Shown: positions 45,334 to 55,107 of the stretch, piece by piece | How the letters are laid out: each line of letters opens with the position of its first letter | How positions within the stretch are numbered: the stretch's first letter is position 1 | Source: Faucicola osloensis_D | Lineage (GTDB): Bacteria; Pseudomonadota; Gammaproteobacteria; Pseudomonadales; Moraxellaceae | Assembly: GCA_020041925.1 (NCBI GenBank) | Contig: CP083409.1 | Length of the DNA: 64,000 nt | Direction: 5' to 3' (one strand) | Notes under the pieces: model-generated | The model's input: the letters and a program-made list of their open reading frames with translations, nothing else | Told to the model about the DNA's origin: nothing | Databases searched by the model: none | Made by a program: the position numbers and the translations under genes

Positions 45334-46479
45334 TTAGACTTTTTTGACCAACACACCCCCAATTGAGTAACCTGCGCCAAACGAGCAAATCACACCCAAA
45401 TCACCCGATTGCATATTTTCTTGGTGCTTGTGAAACACAATCATAGGACTGGCTGAGCTGGTATTGGCATATTCTGCTAACACCATAGGCGCGATCGATT
45501 TATCCGCATCTTTGCCCAACACGGTGCGTAAAATCAAATCAATCATGTTGGCATTGGCTTGGTGTAGCCACATTTTTTTGAGCTGTTGTGGCTCAATGTG
45601 GTTTTTATGGAGCAGTTCAAGGATTAAATTGGACACGGCAGGACACACTTCACGAAATACTTTGCGACCTTCTTGCAAGAACAATTTGTCGGTCACAGGT
45701 GCGTCGATATCAGGATACATCGGCGTGCCAGCGGCTAAGAATTCACTGCGATCCAAAAAGCCGTATTCATTTTTAATATTGGTGGAAAACTGGGTAAACA
45801 GATGGCTATCTAAAATTTCATAGCCTTTGGGTGTAGCGAGCTCTTCGATAATCGTCGCGGTTGCCACATCACCAAAGATAAAGTGGCTGTCACGGTTGCG
45901 CCAGTTGAGGTGCGCTGAGGTGATTTCGATATTGACCATGGCGACACGTTTGGCGGTGCCAGATTTGATCAGACCGACCGCTTGGGCGATACCAAAGGTT
46001 GCGGCGCTACAGGCGACGTTCATATCAAAGCCAAAACCGCCTTGCATACCAATATATTGCTGAATTTCGATGGCGATGGCAGGATACACGCGCTGGAAGT
46101 TTGAACAAGCAACAATAATACCGTCTAAGTCTTTACCTTGTAGACCTGCATTGTCCAGTGCTTGTTTGAGTGCATCTAGACCCATTTCTGCCATGATGGA
46201 CATCTCTTCACCAAGCTTGCGATAAGGAATCACAGGCGCCATGATATCTGGGTTTAAAATTCCGTCTTTTTCCATCACATAGCGGGATTTGATACCTGAA
46301 GCTTTTTCGATAAATTCAGCTGTCGAGTGCACAAGTGCCGTCTTCTCACCACGGGCGATGGCATCGGCATTTTTGGCATTATAGTTGTCAACATATTGGT
46401 TAAAAGTAGCGACCAACTCTTCGTTACTGATGCTGTAAGGCGGGGTATATAATCCTGTGGCAGTGATACAAATACTCAT
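45334..46479 (-). CDS. beta-ketoacyl-ACP synthase III, shunt type
   Basis: 381 residues, a long FabH-like enzyme. The Cys-His-Asn triad is in NVACSAATFG (near 157), WLHQANANM (near 303) and EYANTSSAS (near 336). The length and the N-terminal insert (about 30-70) match the pseudomonad PA3286 type, which condenses octanoyl-CoA with malonyl-ACP and links beta-oxidation to fatty acid synthesis. That substrate is known for the relative, not shown here. Monocistronic. Start ATG at 46479. Confidence 0.88.
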   Translation of the reverse strand: MSICITATGLYTPPYSISNEELVATFNQYVDNYNAKNADAIARGEKTALVHSTAEFIEKASGIKSRYVMEKDGILNPDIMAPVIPYRKLGEEMSIMAEMGLDALKQALDNAGLQGKDLDGIIVACSNFQRVYPAIAIEIQQYIGMQGGFGFDMNVACSAATFGIAQAVGLIKSGTAKRVAMVNIEITSAHLNWRNRDSHFIFGDVATATIIEELATPKGYEILDSHLFTQFSTNIKNEYGFLDRSEFLAAGTPMYPDIDAPVTDKLFLQEGRKVFREVCPAVSNLILELLHKNHIEPQQLKKMWLHQANANMIDLILRTVLGKDADKSIAPMVLAEYANTSSASPMIVFHKHQENMQSGDLGVICSFGAGYSIGGVLVKKV

Positions 46480-46747
46480 ATTAGGATTCCTTTTCTAAAC
46501 GTAAAACGGCAAGGTAATCATCTAGCTGTTGTCATCAATAATGATGCCGCGGTGCAAGCCATCGGGAATGGTATTGAACAAACAGATGATTAAAAATAGG
46601 GGTGTGGCTTATTATGCCTTGAAAATAGCGATAATGCGATAACTATGTTACAAATTATTTCATAGCCTTAAAAGTACAGAAAACAAATGCGAGGGTTTTT
46701 TGCGACCATATACTACCCATACTGCTGTTCCCCTGCTACTTTCTCAG

Positions 46748-47527
46748 TCAATCGGTGCTGCGATAAAGCACTACTTGGTTAAATTGCTTGGCTTCATCCA
46801 TATCGGGCAAGGTGGTTGTGTTATCCAACGTCGTTACCTTGTGGTAGCGCGGGTGAGCAAAATTTTTGACGCGGCTATCAGCCACCCAAACCTCATGCGC
46901 GTATTGTAAGAACACATCTAATAACGGCAAGTTGGCTTTGTCATACAGCACATCCGCGACCAATAGCACATCGACCTTATCCATGCCAAAGTTCTGTTTT
47001 AACTCAAATAAATTATCTAGCAGCTCAACCGTTACCCCATTTAATTGCGCATTGGCTTGGCAGCTAGTTAGGCTCACGCTATCAATATCACAGCAAATGA
47101 CTCGTTTGGCACCCGCCATTTTTGCGGCAATACCGACAATCCCCGACCCTGCGCCAAAATCCATCACCACTTTATTGCGCACCATCTGTGGCTGCCGCAA
47201 AATATACTGCGCCAATACTTGCCCGGACGCCCATGCAAACACCCAATATGGACAATTATTCCACAGATTTTCTATCACCGCTGGCGTCAAATCTTCATGA
47301 CAAAAATCTGGATCAATGAGCCATAAATAAAAAGGTTGATTCGGCTTAGATAATAGCGGCACATATGTCTTGGCAAGATTAGCGCTAGGCAAGACTTGCT
47401 GCAATGCGGTAATCAGTTGATGAAAAACGGTTGATGCGTCAGAAGCATTGGATGGCTTTGAAATTTTATAAGGAGAAGTTTTATAAGCGGAAGTTTTAGC
47501 ATCAGTCACGTAAAGATTTCCAGTCAT
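46748..47527 (-). CDS. class I SAM-dependent methyltransferase, ETFB-lysine/nicotinamide N-methyltransferase-like
   Basis: 259 residues. The SAM motif I MDFGAGSGIVGIAA near 123-136, with CCDID as motif II and LLVADVLYD as motif IV. The preceding PYWVFAWASGQVLAQYIL is typical of the ETFB-lysine/Nnt1-like protein methyltransferases. Substrate unknown. Downstream of folD but separated by a terminator. Start ATG at 47527. Confidence 0.82.
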   Translation of the reverse strand: MTGNLYVTDAKTSAYKTSPYKISKPSNASDASTVFHQLITALQQVLPSANLAKTYVPLLSKPNQPFYLWLIDPDFCHEDLTPAVIENLWNNCPYWVFAWASGQVLAQYILRQPQMVRNKVVMDFGAGSGIVGIAAKMAGAKRVICCDIDSVSLTSCQANAQLNGVTVELLDNLFELKQNFGMDKVDVLLVADVLYDKANLPLLDVFLQYAHEVWVADSRVKNFAHPRYHKVTTLDNTTTLPDMDEAKQFNQVVLYRSTD

Positions 47528-47554
47528 GGTGAAAAAATGAATACAAAAAAATGT

Positions 47555-47589
47555 ACAAAAAAAAGGAAGCTTTAAACACTTCCTTTTTT
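47555..47589 (-). terminator. intrinsic terminator of folD
   Basis: AAAAGGAAG/CTTCCTTTT stem (47561-47569 with 47579-47587). T8 on the minus strand. Confidence 0.85.
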
Positions 47590-47601
47590 AATTCAAACCC
47601 A

Positions 47602-48471
47602 TTATTTTGCAGCTGCTTTTTCTGCCGCTTCTACCGTTTGACGGATGAGTGTATTGATGGTCATTGGACCTACGCCACCGGGCACTGGGGTATAACTTGA
47701 GGCAATAGCTTCGATACCTGTCAGCTCAATATCACCCACGCCACCGCTCGTACCATCCGCATGGGTACGCGGATGAAACCCTGCATCCACCACCACGGCG
47801 CCCGATTTAATCCAATCTTTTTTGATAAGTTCTGGTTTGCCCACAGCACCCACCACGATATCCGCTTGTTTGACCAATTCTGCCAAGTTTTGGGTACGTG
47901 AGTGGCAAATGGTCACGGTACAGTTGGCGTTTAATAGCATCATCGCCATCGGTTTACCCAAAATCGCGCTACGACCCACGACCACCGCATGCTTACCAGC
48001 AAGCTCGACGCCGTTTTTTTCTAATAAATACATAATGCCTTGTGGGGTGCAAGAACCATACGCAGGCTCACCCATTGCCATATTGCCAAAGCCTAAACAA
48101 GTCACACCATCCACATCTTTTGCCAGCGCAATGGCATCAAAACAGGCACGCTCATCAATTTGGCTGGGCACAGGGTGTTGTAGCAAAATCCCATGCACGT
48201 CTGGATTGTTGTTAAGCTCGGCAATTTTTGCCAATAGCTGCTCGGTGGTGGTCGCTTGTGGCATGGCAACTTTTAACGAATCCATACCCACACGTTGACA
48301 GGCATTGCCTTTCATTTTGACATAAGTTGCAGAGGCAGGGTCATCGCCCACCAAAATCGTTGCCAAAATCGGCGTGCGTCCAGAGTCTTGTTTTAACTTG
48401 GCAACCCGCTCGGCAAGTTCAGCTTCCATTTGTTTGGCATACGCTTTGCCATCTAACACTGTCGCAGTCAT
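47602..48471 (-). CDS. folD: methylenetetrahydrofolate dehydrogenase/cyclohydrolase FolD
   Basis: Bifunctional C1-folate enzyme, 289 residues. TYVKMKGNACQRVGM with the catalytic Tyr/Lys near 50-56, GILLQHPVPSQ near 95, VVGRSAILGKPMAMML near 165-180 and PVPGGVGPMTI near the end. Start ATG at 48471. Confidence 0.98.
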   Translation of the reverse strand: MTATVLDGKAYAKQMEAELAERVAKLKQDSGRTPILATILVGDDPASATYVKMKGNACQRVGMDSLKVAMPQATTTEQLLAKIAELNNNPDVHGILLQHPVPSQIDERACFDAIALAKDVDGVTCLGFGNMAMGEPAYGSCTPQGIMYLLEKNGVELAGKHAVVVGRSAILGKPMAMMLLNANCTVTICHSRTQNLAELVKQADIVVGAVGKPELIKKDWIKSGAVVVDAGFHPRTHADGTSGGVGDIELTGIEAIASSYTPVPGGVGPMTINTLIRQTVEAAEKAAAK

Positions 48472-48648
48472 GGTGGTTCCTCAATCAATAACGAATCGGT
48501 CAACAAAAAGTCGGTTAGCAAAAAATTTGCGTTATTTTAACCGATTTTGCGGTGTGATAACATCCATTGAAAATGTTTAACCGCTAATTTAGCGCTCAAA
48601 TACCCTTCACAATCCTTCATTACATCGCTTAAATGGCTAAAAAAGTCC

Positions 48649-48676
48649 TTGCACTTTTAAAAATTTTTGCTATCAT
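48649..48676 (+). promoter_or_regulatory. promoter of tRNA-Cys
   Basis: TTGCAC (48649-48654), a 16-bp spacer and TATCAT (48671-48676). Confidence 0.65.
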
Positions 48677-48694
48677 AGCAAACCTAAATGAAAT

Positions 48695-48768
48695 GGCTGG
48701 GTAGCACAGTGGCCATGCATCGGATTGCAAATCCGCGGACGCCGGTTCGATTCCGGCCTCAGCCTCCA
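48695..48768 (+). tRNA. tRNA-Cys (anticodon GCA)
   Basis: 74 nt with encoded CCA. Acceptor GGCTGGG/CTCAGCC (one G-T), anticodon loop TTGCAAA, T-loop TTCGATT. Confidence 0.97.
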
Positions 48769-48860
48769 TTTTCATTTTGCGGTACTATTATTTTGTTATT
48801 ATGGGTGTTTTGTTATTATGAGTAAGCGATAAACGCGAAAAAATATCGTAAAAAAATTGC

Positions 48861-48888
48861 TTGCAAAGTTAACAAAACTGATTATAAT
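48861..48888 (+). promoter_or_regulatory. promoter of tRNA-Leu(UAA)
   Basis: TTGCAA (48861-48866), a 16-bp spacer and a perfect TATAAT (48883-48888). Confidence 0.7.
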
Positions 48889-48947
48889 AGCACCCACTTC
48901 TGACACAGACACCACACGACGCCAAGCGTCAGTGCTGTGACTACCCT

Positions 48948-49034
48948 GCCCGGGTGGTGAAATTGGTAGACACAAGGGATTTAAAATCCCTCGCTCTTAC
49001 GAGCGTGCCGGTTCAAGTCCGGCCCCGGGCACCA
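48948..49034 (+). tRNA. tRNA-Leu (anticodon UAA)
   Basis: 87 nt with encoded CCA. Acceptor GCCCGGG/CCCGGGC, anticodon stem AGGGA/TCCCT around TTTAAAA (anticodon TAA), a long variable arm, T-loop TTCAAGT. Reads UUA/UUG. Confidence 0.97.
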
Positions 49035-49147
49035 TTGATTAAGCCTAAACAATTTAATGTTTGGGCTTTTTTGTTGCCGGTTATTTTTGAATTTTACCTG
49101 TTGCTTTTCAAATTTTACTTATTGTCTTTCAAATAATGAGTAGCCGC

Positions 49148-50920
49148 CTAAGTTAACGGCACCACTCTCATCACTTCTCCAAACGTGGTCACCCCTTCGG
49201 CAATTTTTTTCGCGCCTGCCAGTCTTAACGGCTGCAACCCATCTTGATAGGCTTTTTGCGCGATTTGCGACAAGTCAGCGCCTTCGCTAATCAATTTTTT
49301 AAGCGCATTACTAAGCACCATGATTTCATACAACCCTACTCGTCCAAGATAACCAGTGTTACGGCAGTGTTCACAGCCGACAGCATGATTGATGGTATCT
49401 GGGGCTGCGGCTTTCCAAGGACTGACTAACGCCTGCCAAGTCTGCTGCTCAATGTCACTCATGGGCTTATTGGATTTACAATGTGGGCAAAGGGTACGCA
49501 CCAAACGCTGTGCCATGATGCCCAAGATAGTCGCTGAGGTTAAAAACGGCGCAACGCCCAAATCATGCAGCCTTGTTAACGAACTGGGTGCATCATTGGT
49601 ATGTAAGGTCGATAACACCAAGTGCCCAGTTAGCGAGGCTTGTACCGCCATTTCTGCGGTTTCGGTATCGCGAATCTCGCCAATCATGATAATATCAGGG
49701 TCTTGACGCATCAACGAGCGAATACCATCAGCAAAGGTCAAATCAATGTTGTTTTGAATTTGCATTTGGTTAAACGACGGCTCCACCATCTCAATGGGGT
49801 CTTCGATGGTACAGACATTGACTTCTTCTGTCGCCAGTTTTTTGAGGGTACTGTACAGCGTCGTGGTTTTACCTGAGCCTGTCGGACCTGTGACCAAAAT
49901 AATACCATTGGGTTTACGGGTCATGTCATCCCATTTTTGTAAATCTCGCCCTGTCAGCCCCAACTGTTCAAAAGAGCGCACCAGTACCTCGGGATCAAAT
50001 ACCCGCATCACCAATTTTTCGCCAAATGCAGTGGGAAGTGTCGATAACCGCAGCTCGGTTTCTTGACCTTTAGGGGTACGTGTTTTGAGCCGTCCGTCTT
50101 GCGGTTTACGTTTTTCAGCGACATTGAGTCTTGCTAAAATTTTTATCCGAGCCACTACCGCGGTCATAATCCCAGTCGGCATTTGATAAACGGTATGCAA
50201 AATACCATCGATACGAAAACGCACGTTGCTTTTATCTCGGCGCGGCTCTAAGTGAATATCACTGGCACGCTGGTCAAAAGCGTACTGTAATAGCCAATCA
50301 ACAATTTTGACGATGTGTTGGTCATTGGCATCGGGATTTTCAATATTGGCGGCATTGCCCAGTTGTAATAATGCTTCGACATTGGTGATATCGGCATCCG
50401 CGCGTTTTTGCTGATGGTTTGCCCCCGCAATGGCTTTGGTGACTTGATAAAATTCTTGGCGATAGCGGTTGATTTGCTCAGGACTGATTAATACGGTTTT
50501 GATTTTTTTGGGCGACACGATATGCGCAATATTGAGCTGCCAATCTTGATAAAATGGCTGGTCAGTGCCGATTTCCACCGTATCTTGGGTGACGGCGACT
50601 GGCAAAATGTGCTGCGAGCGCGCATATTCAAATGACATAATTGATGTCACTGAGGGCACATCGGTTTTCAGCGGGTCAATACGTACATAATCAACGCCTA
50701 CTTTTTGTGCCAACCAGCGATTGAGCTGGTCAAGACTGAGCGCCATGTGCGTGGTTTTGTCGACCAGATGAAAGCCTGCAATCACTTGCAGGGGATGCAA
50801 GCTTTTGCGGTTATGGGTCATCACCAAATTATAATCACGTTGGTCAATGATGCCATCTTTTAGCAGTTCATCAAGACACCAACGGGTATCAATTATCATT
50901 GAAAAAGCATTGGATAGCAT
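49148..50920 (-). CDS. GspE/PilB-family secretion or pilus assembly ATPase
   Basis: About 590 residues from the ATG at 50920. An in-frame TTG at 50956 would add 12. An N-terminal domain of the GspE-N/MshEN type (about 10-150) is followed by the hexameric ATPase domain. That has Walker A GPTGSGKTT, an Asp box (CTIEDPIEM), Walker B DPDIIMIGEIRDTETAEMA, the His box HLVLSTLHTND, and a zinc site of two CxxC pairs (CPHC, CEHC). It powers assembly of type IV pili or type II pseudopili. No other pil or gsp gene is beside it, so which machine it drives is not shown. Confidence 0.88.
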   Translation of the reverse strand: MLSNAFSMIIDTRWCLDELLKDGIIDQRDYNLVMTHNRKSLHPLQVIAGFHLVDKTTHMALSLDQLNRWLAQKVGVDYVRIDPLKTDVPSVTSIMSFEYARSQHILPVAVTQDTVEIGTDQPFYQDWQLNIAHIVSPKKIKTVLISPEQINRYRQEFYQVTKAIAGANHQQKRADADITNVEALLQLGNAANIENPDANDQHIVKIVDWLLQYAFDQRASDIHLEPRRDKSNVRFRIDGILHTVYQMPTGIMTAVVARIKILARLNVAEKRKPQDGRLKTRTPKGQETELRLSTLPTAFGEKLVMRVFDPEVLVRSFEQLGLTGRDLQKWDDMTRKPNGIILVTGPTGSGKTTTLYSTLKKLATEEVNVCTIEDPIEMVEPSFNQMQIQNNIDLTFADGIRSLMRQDPDIIMIGEIRDTETAEMAVQASLTGHLVLSTLHTNDAPSSLTRLHDLGVAPFLTSATILGIMAQRLVRTLCPHCKSNKPMSDIEQQTWQALVSPWKAAAPDTINHAVGCEHCRNTGYLGRVGLYEIMVLSNALKKLISEGADLSQIAQKAYQDGLQPLRLAGAKKIAEGVTTFGEVMRVVPLT

Positions 50921-51092
50921 AGGGTTTCCAAAACGATTGCGCCCATAGAATAGCAATTAGGGGCAATCGGGTTAAAGGATTAAAATTATCATAAAATTGA
51001 GTGAAATAAATCACCACGCTACCCATCGTTATGGCTTGGCAACTTATACTGACAATATAGTATCAACAATATGGGCAAGAATATAAGCGCGA

Positions 51093-52563
51093 CTACTGGT
51101 ATAGTCCTTTGCCATCAAATCGGTGCAACCGCAAAAAATACAGCCCAGATAAAATCGTCATGATACCCAATATGATAAAACTGTATGAAAATGCGGTTTG
51201 CGTCTGTGCCAGCGAAGCGCGAGCGGGCGTCAGTAAATGTAGCAGCATCGCCCCAAAGCCAATCCCAAAACTAATCGCCAATTGCTGGTTGACCGCCAAT
51301 AAACTATTGCCACTGCTGGTTTGACCTGGGCGAAGCCGTGCGATACTGATGGTGTTCATCGTGCTAAATTGTAGCGAATTACACGCCCCCATAAAAGTCA
51401 AAAATGGCACACTTAGCCAAATCGGCGTGGTTTGATTGAGTTGTGATAGCAGCATGATATTGACGCCAATCAACAAGGTATTGCCCACCAATGTTCTACG
51501 ATAGCCAAATCGCTTCACAATACGCGTGACTAGCGGCTTGGTCAACAGCGCGCCCACCGCAATCGGTGCCAACATCCAACCCGCTTGTGACGGCGAATAG
51601 CCCAGCACCACTTGTAGCAGTAGCGGCAGTAAAAAAGGAATCGCACTCATCCCCAAACGGGTTAGCAAATTGCCAACGATGCCCACGCGAAAGGTACGCA
51701 CTTGAAACAAATCCAAGCCAAATAGCGGTTGTTGTCCATTACGCGATTCTGAGTATTTGGCGTGATAATAATAGCCAATAAGCAGCATAATCGCCAATAA
51801 AGCAACCATCACGGGAAAAACCGCTGAAGCCAGATTATCGGCATGAATGTTATTGGCAAATTCGAGCGCAAAGGTAAAGCTTGCCATCGCGCCACCAAAC
51901 AGCAAAAATCCAAGCAAATCCATGCTAGGATTGCGCTGTAGATAGTTGGGCATCAGTTTCCACCCTGCCCACATCCCCAACGCCCCCATGGGAATATTAA
52001 TCAAAAAAATCCAATGCCAGCTTGCAAGCTCCACCAAATACCCCCCCGACCAAAGGTCCAATCACTGGCGCAATCATCGCAGGCATCACCGCATAATTCA
52101 TCACCGACAGCATACGCTCTCGTGGATAGCTTTTAATCAGCGTTAACTTGCCCACAGGCATGAGCATCGCACCGCCCAATCCTTGCACCACGCGAGAAAA
52201 AATTAGGCTATTGAGCGTTGGTGACACCGCACACATCATCGAGCCTGCGGTAAACACGCCAATCGCCACCATAAAGGTGGTCTTAGTGCCATACTTATCG
52301 GCAATAAAACCACTAATCGGGGTAAAAATTGCCAAAGTGAGCGCATAGCTAATCACTGTCCACTGCATTGATAACGCAGGCTGATTCAAATCATGCGCCA
52401 TCGCAGGCAAAGCGGTATTGAGCACCGTTGAGTCTAAGATTTGCATAAACAAGGCGATTGCCACCACGATTGGCAAATATTTGGTTTGCGCGGGGGTCAA
52501 GGGCGCTATAGCAAATAGCTCATGCTGTGGCTTTTTGTCTTCGGTAATGATGGAATTTGGCAT
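51093..52563 (-). pseudogene. EmrB/QacA-type MFS drug exporter, frameshifted
   Basis: A 14-helix major facilitator (DHA2) gene in two frames. The N-terminal part is 52563-51997 (ATG at 52563; PVIGPLVGG motif of helix 5). The C-terminal part is 52061-51093, which continues exactly where the first leaves off (GGYLVELASWHWIFLINIPMG). The break falls in a run of seven C at 52041-52047 (G7 on the coding strand). Six G would restore one frame of about 490 residues. Both parts are otherwise well conserved. It may be a sequencing error, a recent mutation, or a phase-variable switch. Confidence 0.85.
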
Positions 52564-52723
52564 GGTTAACTTTTAACAATGGCTAAAGGGGCTGTAATTA
52601 AGTGCTTGTTATAAAATCACTAGGGTTAAATGACTAGGATAAATTGGCTATAACCAAGCAAACTTAGGTAACAACGTGTTTCACGATAATTGTTGGCTTT
52701 CTAATGTTTTGACAGCAAACCGT

Positions 52724-54391
52724 CTAGTTTTCACCGCTGTGCGCAATTAGGGCAGTCACATACTGATTTTGTGGTTGGCTGAAGATATTGTCTGTCGTAT
52801 CATACGCTTGTGTTTCGCCATTTTTCAATACCAGTATCGTTTGGCACAATGCCTTAACCACCTGCAAATCATGGCTGATAAAAATATAGCTTAAGCCGAA
52901 TTTTGCTTGAATATCTCGCAATAATTTGACCATTGCCACTTGGGTGCTGCTATCAAGCGCTGATGTGGGCTCATCGAGTAACAAAATTTTGGGCTTCATC
53001 ACCAACGCCCGCGCGAGTGCCACCCGCTGACGCTGACCGCCTGAAAGCTCATGCGGATAACGGCTGATAAAATCTCGTGGCAACCGCACCGTGTCTAAGG
53101 CCGCTAATACCGCTTTTTCACGCGCCGTTTTTGCCATACCTTGGATGGTTAGCCCTTCTTCAATTATTTCAAATACACTAAACCGTGGATTGATACTGGC
53201 ATACGGGTCTTGAAATACCATTTGCATATCCGAGCGATACGGCAAAAAGGCTTTATTCGACAACGCTAAAACGTCCGTCATGTGAGCATTGGCTGACAGC
53301 AAAATCTGACCTTGCACCTTGGCAGCATTCGCCAATAATTTGATGAGCGCCAAAGCCGTGGTGGTTTTGCCAGACCCAGACTCGCCCACTATACCCAAGG
53401 ATTGCCCCTGCGCAAGGGTCAAATTTAACCCTTTGACCGCCTCAAACCATTGGGTGGTTTGACCCAATATATTGTTTTTTTGGGGGAAAGCGATGGTTAA
53501 CTGTTTAACTTCTAAAACGCTGGGTGAATTGTCAATGATTGGCAAGCTTTGTCCAAAATCTTGATAAATCAATGAGCGCGTATAATCCTGTTGTGGCTGG
53601 TCAAAAATCGCTTGGGTCGCCCCCTGCTCCATGACCTTGCCTTGCTGCATGACGATGAGGTTGTCGCTGTAGCGTTTGACAAGGTTTAAGTCATGGCTAA
53701 TCAAAATCATCGCCATGCCCCGCTCTTTTTTTAGTCGATGCAGTAACCGCAAAATCTCATGGCGTAAAGTCACATCTAGGGCGGTGGTTGGCTCGTCTGC
53801 GATAATAATGTCAGGGTCTTGCGCCAGTGCCATCGCTATCATGACACGCTGTCGTTGTCCACCCGAGAGCTCGTGCGGATAGCGCGCAAGTTTGCTTTCA
53901 GGGTCGGTAATATTGACTTGGGAAAGCAGCGCTAGGGTACGCTGTCGCCAGTATTTTTTTGCCACGCCAGCTAAACTTAACGATTCGGCGATTTGTTTGC
54001 TCACCGTGTGCAAGGGATTTAAGGCGGTCATCGGCTCTTGAAAAATCATGCCGATGCGTTTGCCACGGATTTGGCGGAAGATATTTTCGTTTTGCTTTCT
54101 GCTTTTGGAATAAGTGCTTAGGGTATCGTTTTCAATGGGTAAAATGATTGGTTTGGGGTTTTGCGTATGACTAACATTATCGCTAACATCAGTTAAAGTG
54201 GCTTGTCCTGTGATGCTTAGGCTATTTGGTAGCAGTCCGAGTAAGGCAAGGCTTGAGATGGATTTGCCCGAGCCTGATTCGCCAACGATGGCGAGCGTTT
54301 CACCTGTGTGGAGTGTGTAGGATAAATCGTCCACTAAGATTTGATTGGCGGATTTTATCGTTAGGTTTTCAACGGTTAGCAATTCACTCAT
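52724..54391 (-). CDS. yejF: peptide ABC transporter, double ATPase subunit (YejF-like)
   Basis: 555 residues with two complete ABC modules. The first has Walker A GESGSGKS near 37, signature LSGGQRQR near 167 and Walker B IIIADEP. The second has GESGSGKT near 337, LSGGQRQR near 455 and ILLLDEP near 478. The OppD/DppD-type C-terminal extension of each module is short. It energises the YejB/YejE permease for peptide-like substrates (microcin C and peptides in E. coli). Its ATG overlaps the stop of the Hint gene (ATGA), so it is translationally coupled. Confidence 0.95.
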   Translation of the reverse strand: MSELLTVENLTIKSANQILVDDLSYTLHTGETLAIVGESGSGKSISSLALLGLLPNSLSITGQATLTDVSDNVSHTQNPKPIILPIENDTLSTYSKSRKQNENIFRQIRGKRIGMIFQEPMTALNPLHTVSKQIAESLSLAGVAKKYWRQRTLALLSQVNITDPESKLARYPHELSGGQRQRVMIAMALAQDPDIIIADEPTTALDVTLRHEILRLLHRLKKERGMAMILISHDLNLVKRYSDNLIVMQQGKVMEQGATQAIFDQPQQDYTRSLIYQDFGQSLPIIDNSPSVLEVKQLTIAFPQKNNILGQTTQWFEAVKGLNLTLAQGQSLGIVGESGSGKTTTALALIKLLANAAKVQGQILLSANAHMTDVLALSNKAFLPYRSDMQMVFQDPYASINPRFSVFEIIEEGLTIQGMAKTAREKAVLAALDTVRLPRDFISRYPHELSGGQRQRVALARALVMKPKILLLDEPTSALDSSTQVAMVKLLRDIQAKFGLSYIFISHDLQVVKALCQTILVLKNGETQAYDTTDNIFSQPQNQYVTALIAHSGEN

Positions 54392-55086
54392 TCATTGTTT
54401 CCTTGAATGGTTGAATCGCCTACCCATAAGCCTTGTTCACCAACAGAATAAGTATGAAATTCTTCAACTTCGATATTATAGACATCAGTTAATAAGACTT
54501 TATCTTGTGCATATTTTCCAATATCTCCTTTTTCTTCATAAGTTAAGGTAATTCCATTATTTGGCTTATATTTAGCAAAGATAAAGGGATCAAAATAACT
54601 AATGATTGAATCAGATGAAATTTTAAATATCGTTTCAATTTTAATTGGTGATGATGAACTTAATGGGGCGTCGCAAAAGCCAAAAATTTCACCTTTACTA
54701 TTATGCGTTTGGAAAATTTGATTATTAGCTAAAAAAAAATGTCGTTGTTCATTCTTTTTAGATAATACAACTGCATCTCCCATTACTAATTTTTTATTTT
54801 CAGACCATTTATTTTGTGATTTTGTCCAAAATAATTGTTCCTTAGTTACTATCAGATAACTTAAAGTTGATTCAACATTATCCCATTGGTCGTCAGCACA
54901 ATAGGTCATTCTGAAAACTTCCTGATTAGGTATTTTAAAAACTTGTAAAACTTTTTTAAAAATCGGTTCTATGCTTAAATCACTTTTATGTCGGGATAAA
55001 ACTAAATCCCCAACTTTTAAATTTTGAATTGGAATTAAACCTTTATCCGTATGCACCAACGTACCCGCCGCAAAACCCGAACTCAT
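54388..55086 (-). CDS. Hint-domain (hedgehog/intein-fold) protein
   Basis: 232 residues. The N-terminal block GFAAGTLVHTDKGLIPIQNL followed by KVGDLVLSRH is the start of a pretoxin/bacterial Hint domain. The C-terminal block VYNIEVEEFHTYSVGEQGLWV carries the HTY histidine. The normal first residue, a nucleophilic Cys in CFxxGT, is Gly4 here, and the closing HN/S/C residues are replaced by GDST, so self-cleavage is probably lost. No toxin domain follows. The DNA is clearly AT-richer than the transporter genes on both sides. AAGGAG lies upstream of the ATG. It sits 21 bp after yejE and overlaps yejF by 4 bp. Confidence 0.75.
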   Translation of the reverse strand: MSSGFAAGTLVHTDKGLIPIQNLKVGDLVLSRHKSDLSIEPIFKKVLQVFKIPNQEVFRMTYCADDQWDNVESTLSYLIVTKEQLFWTKSQNKWSENKKLVMGDAVVLSKKNEQRHFFLANNQIFQTHNSKGEIFGFCDAPLSSSSPIKIETIFKISSDSIISYFDPFIFAKYKPNNGITLTYEEKGDIGKYAQDKVLLTDVYNIEVEEFHTYSVGEQGLWVGDSTIQGNNE

Positions 55087-55107
55087 ATTTTTCTCCTTTT
55101 TATCAAA

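Noticed and set aside
46525..46620. Short coding-like minus-strand frame before the KAS III gene
   Set aside because: Fewer than 30 codons, no ATG and no ribosome-binding site.
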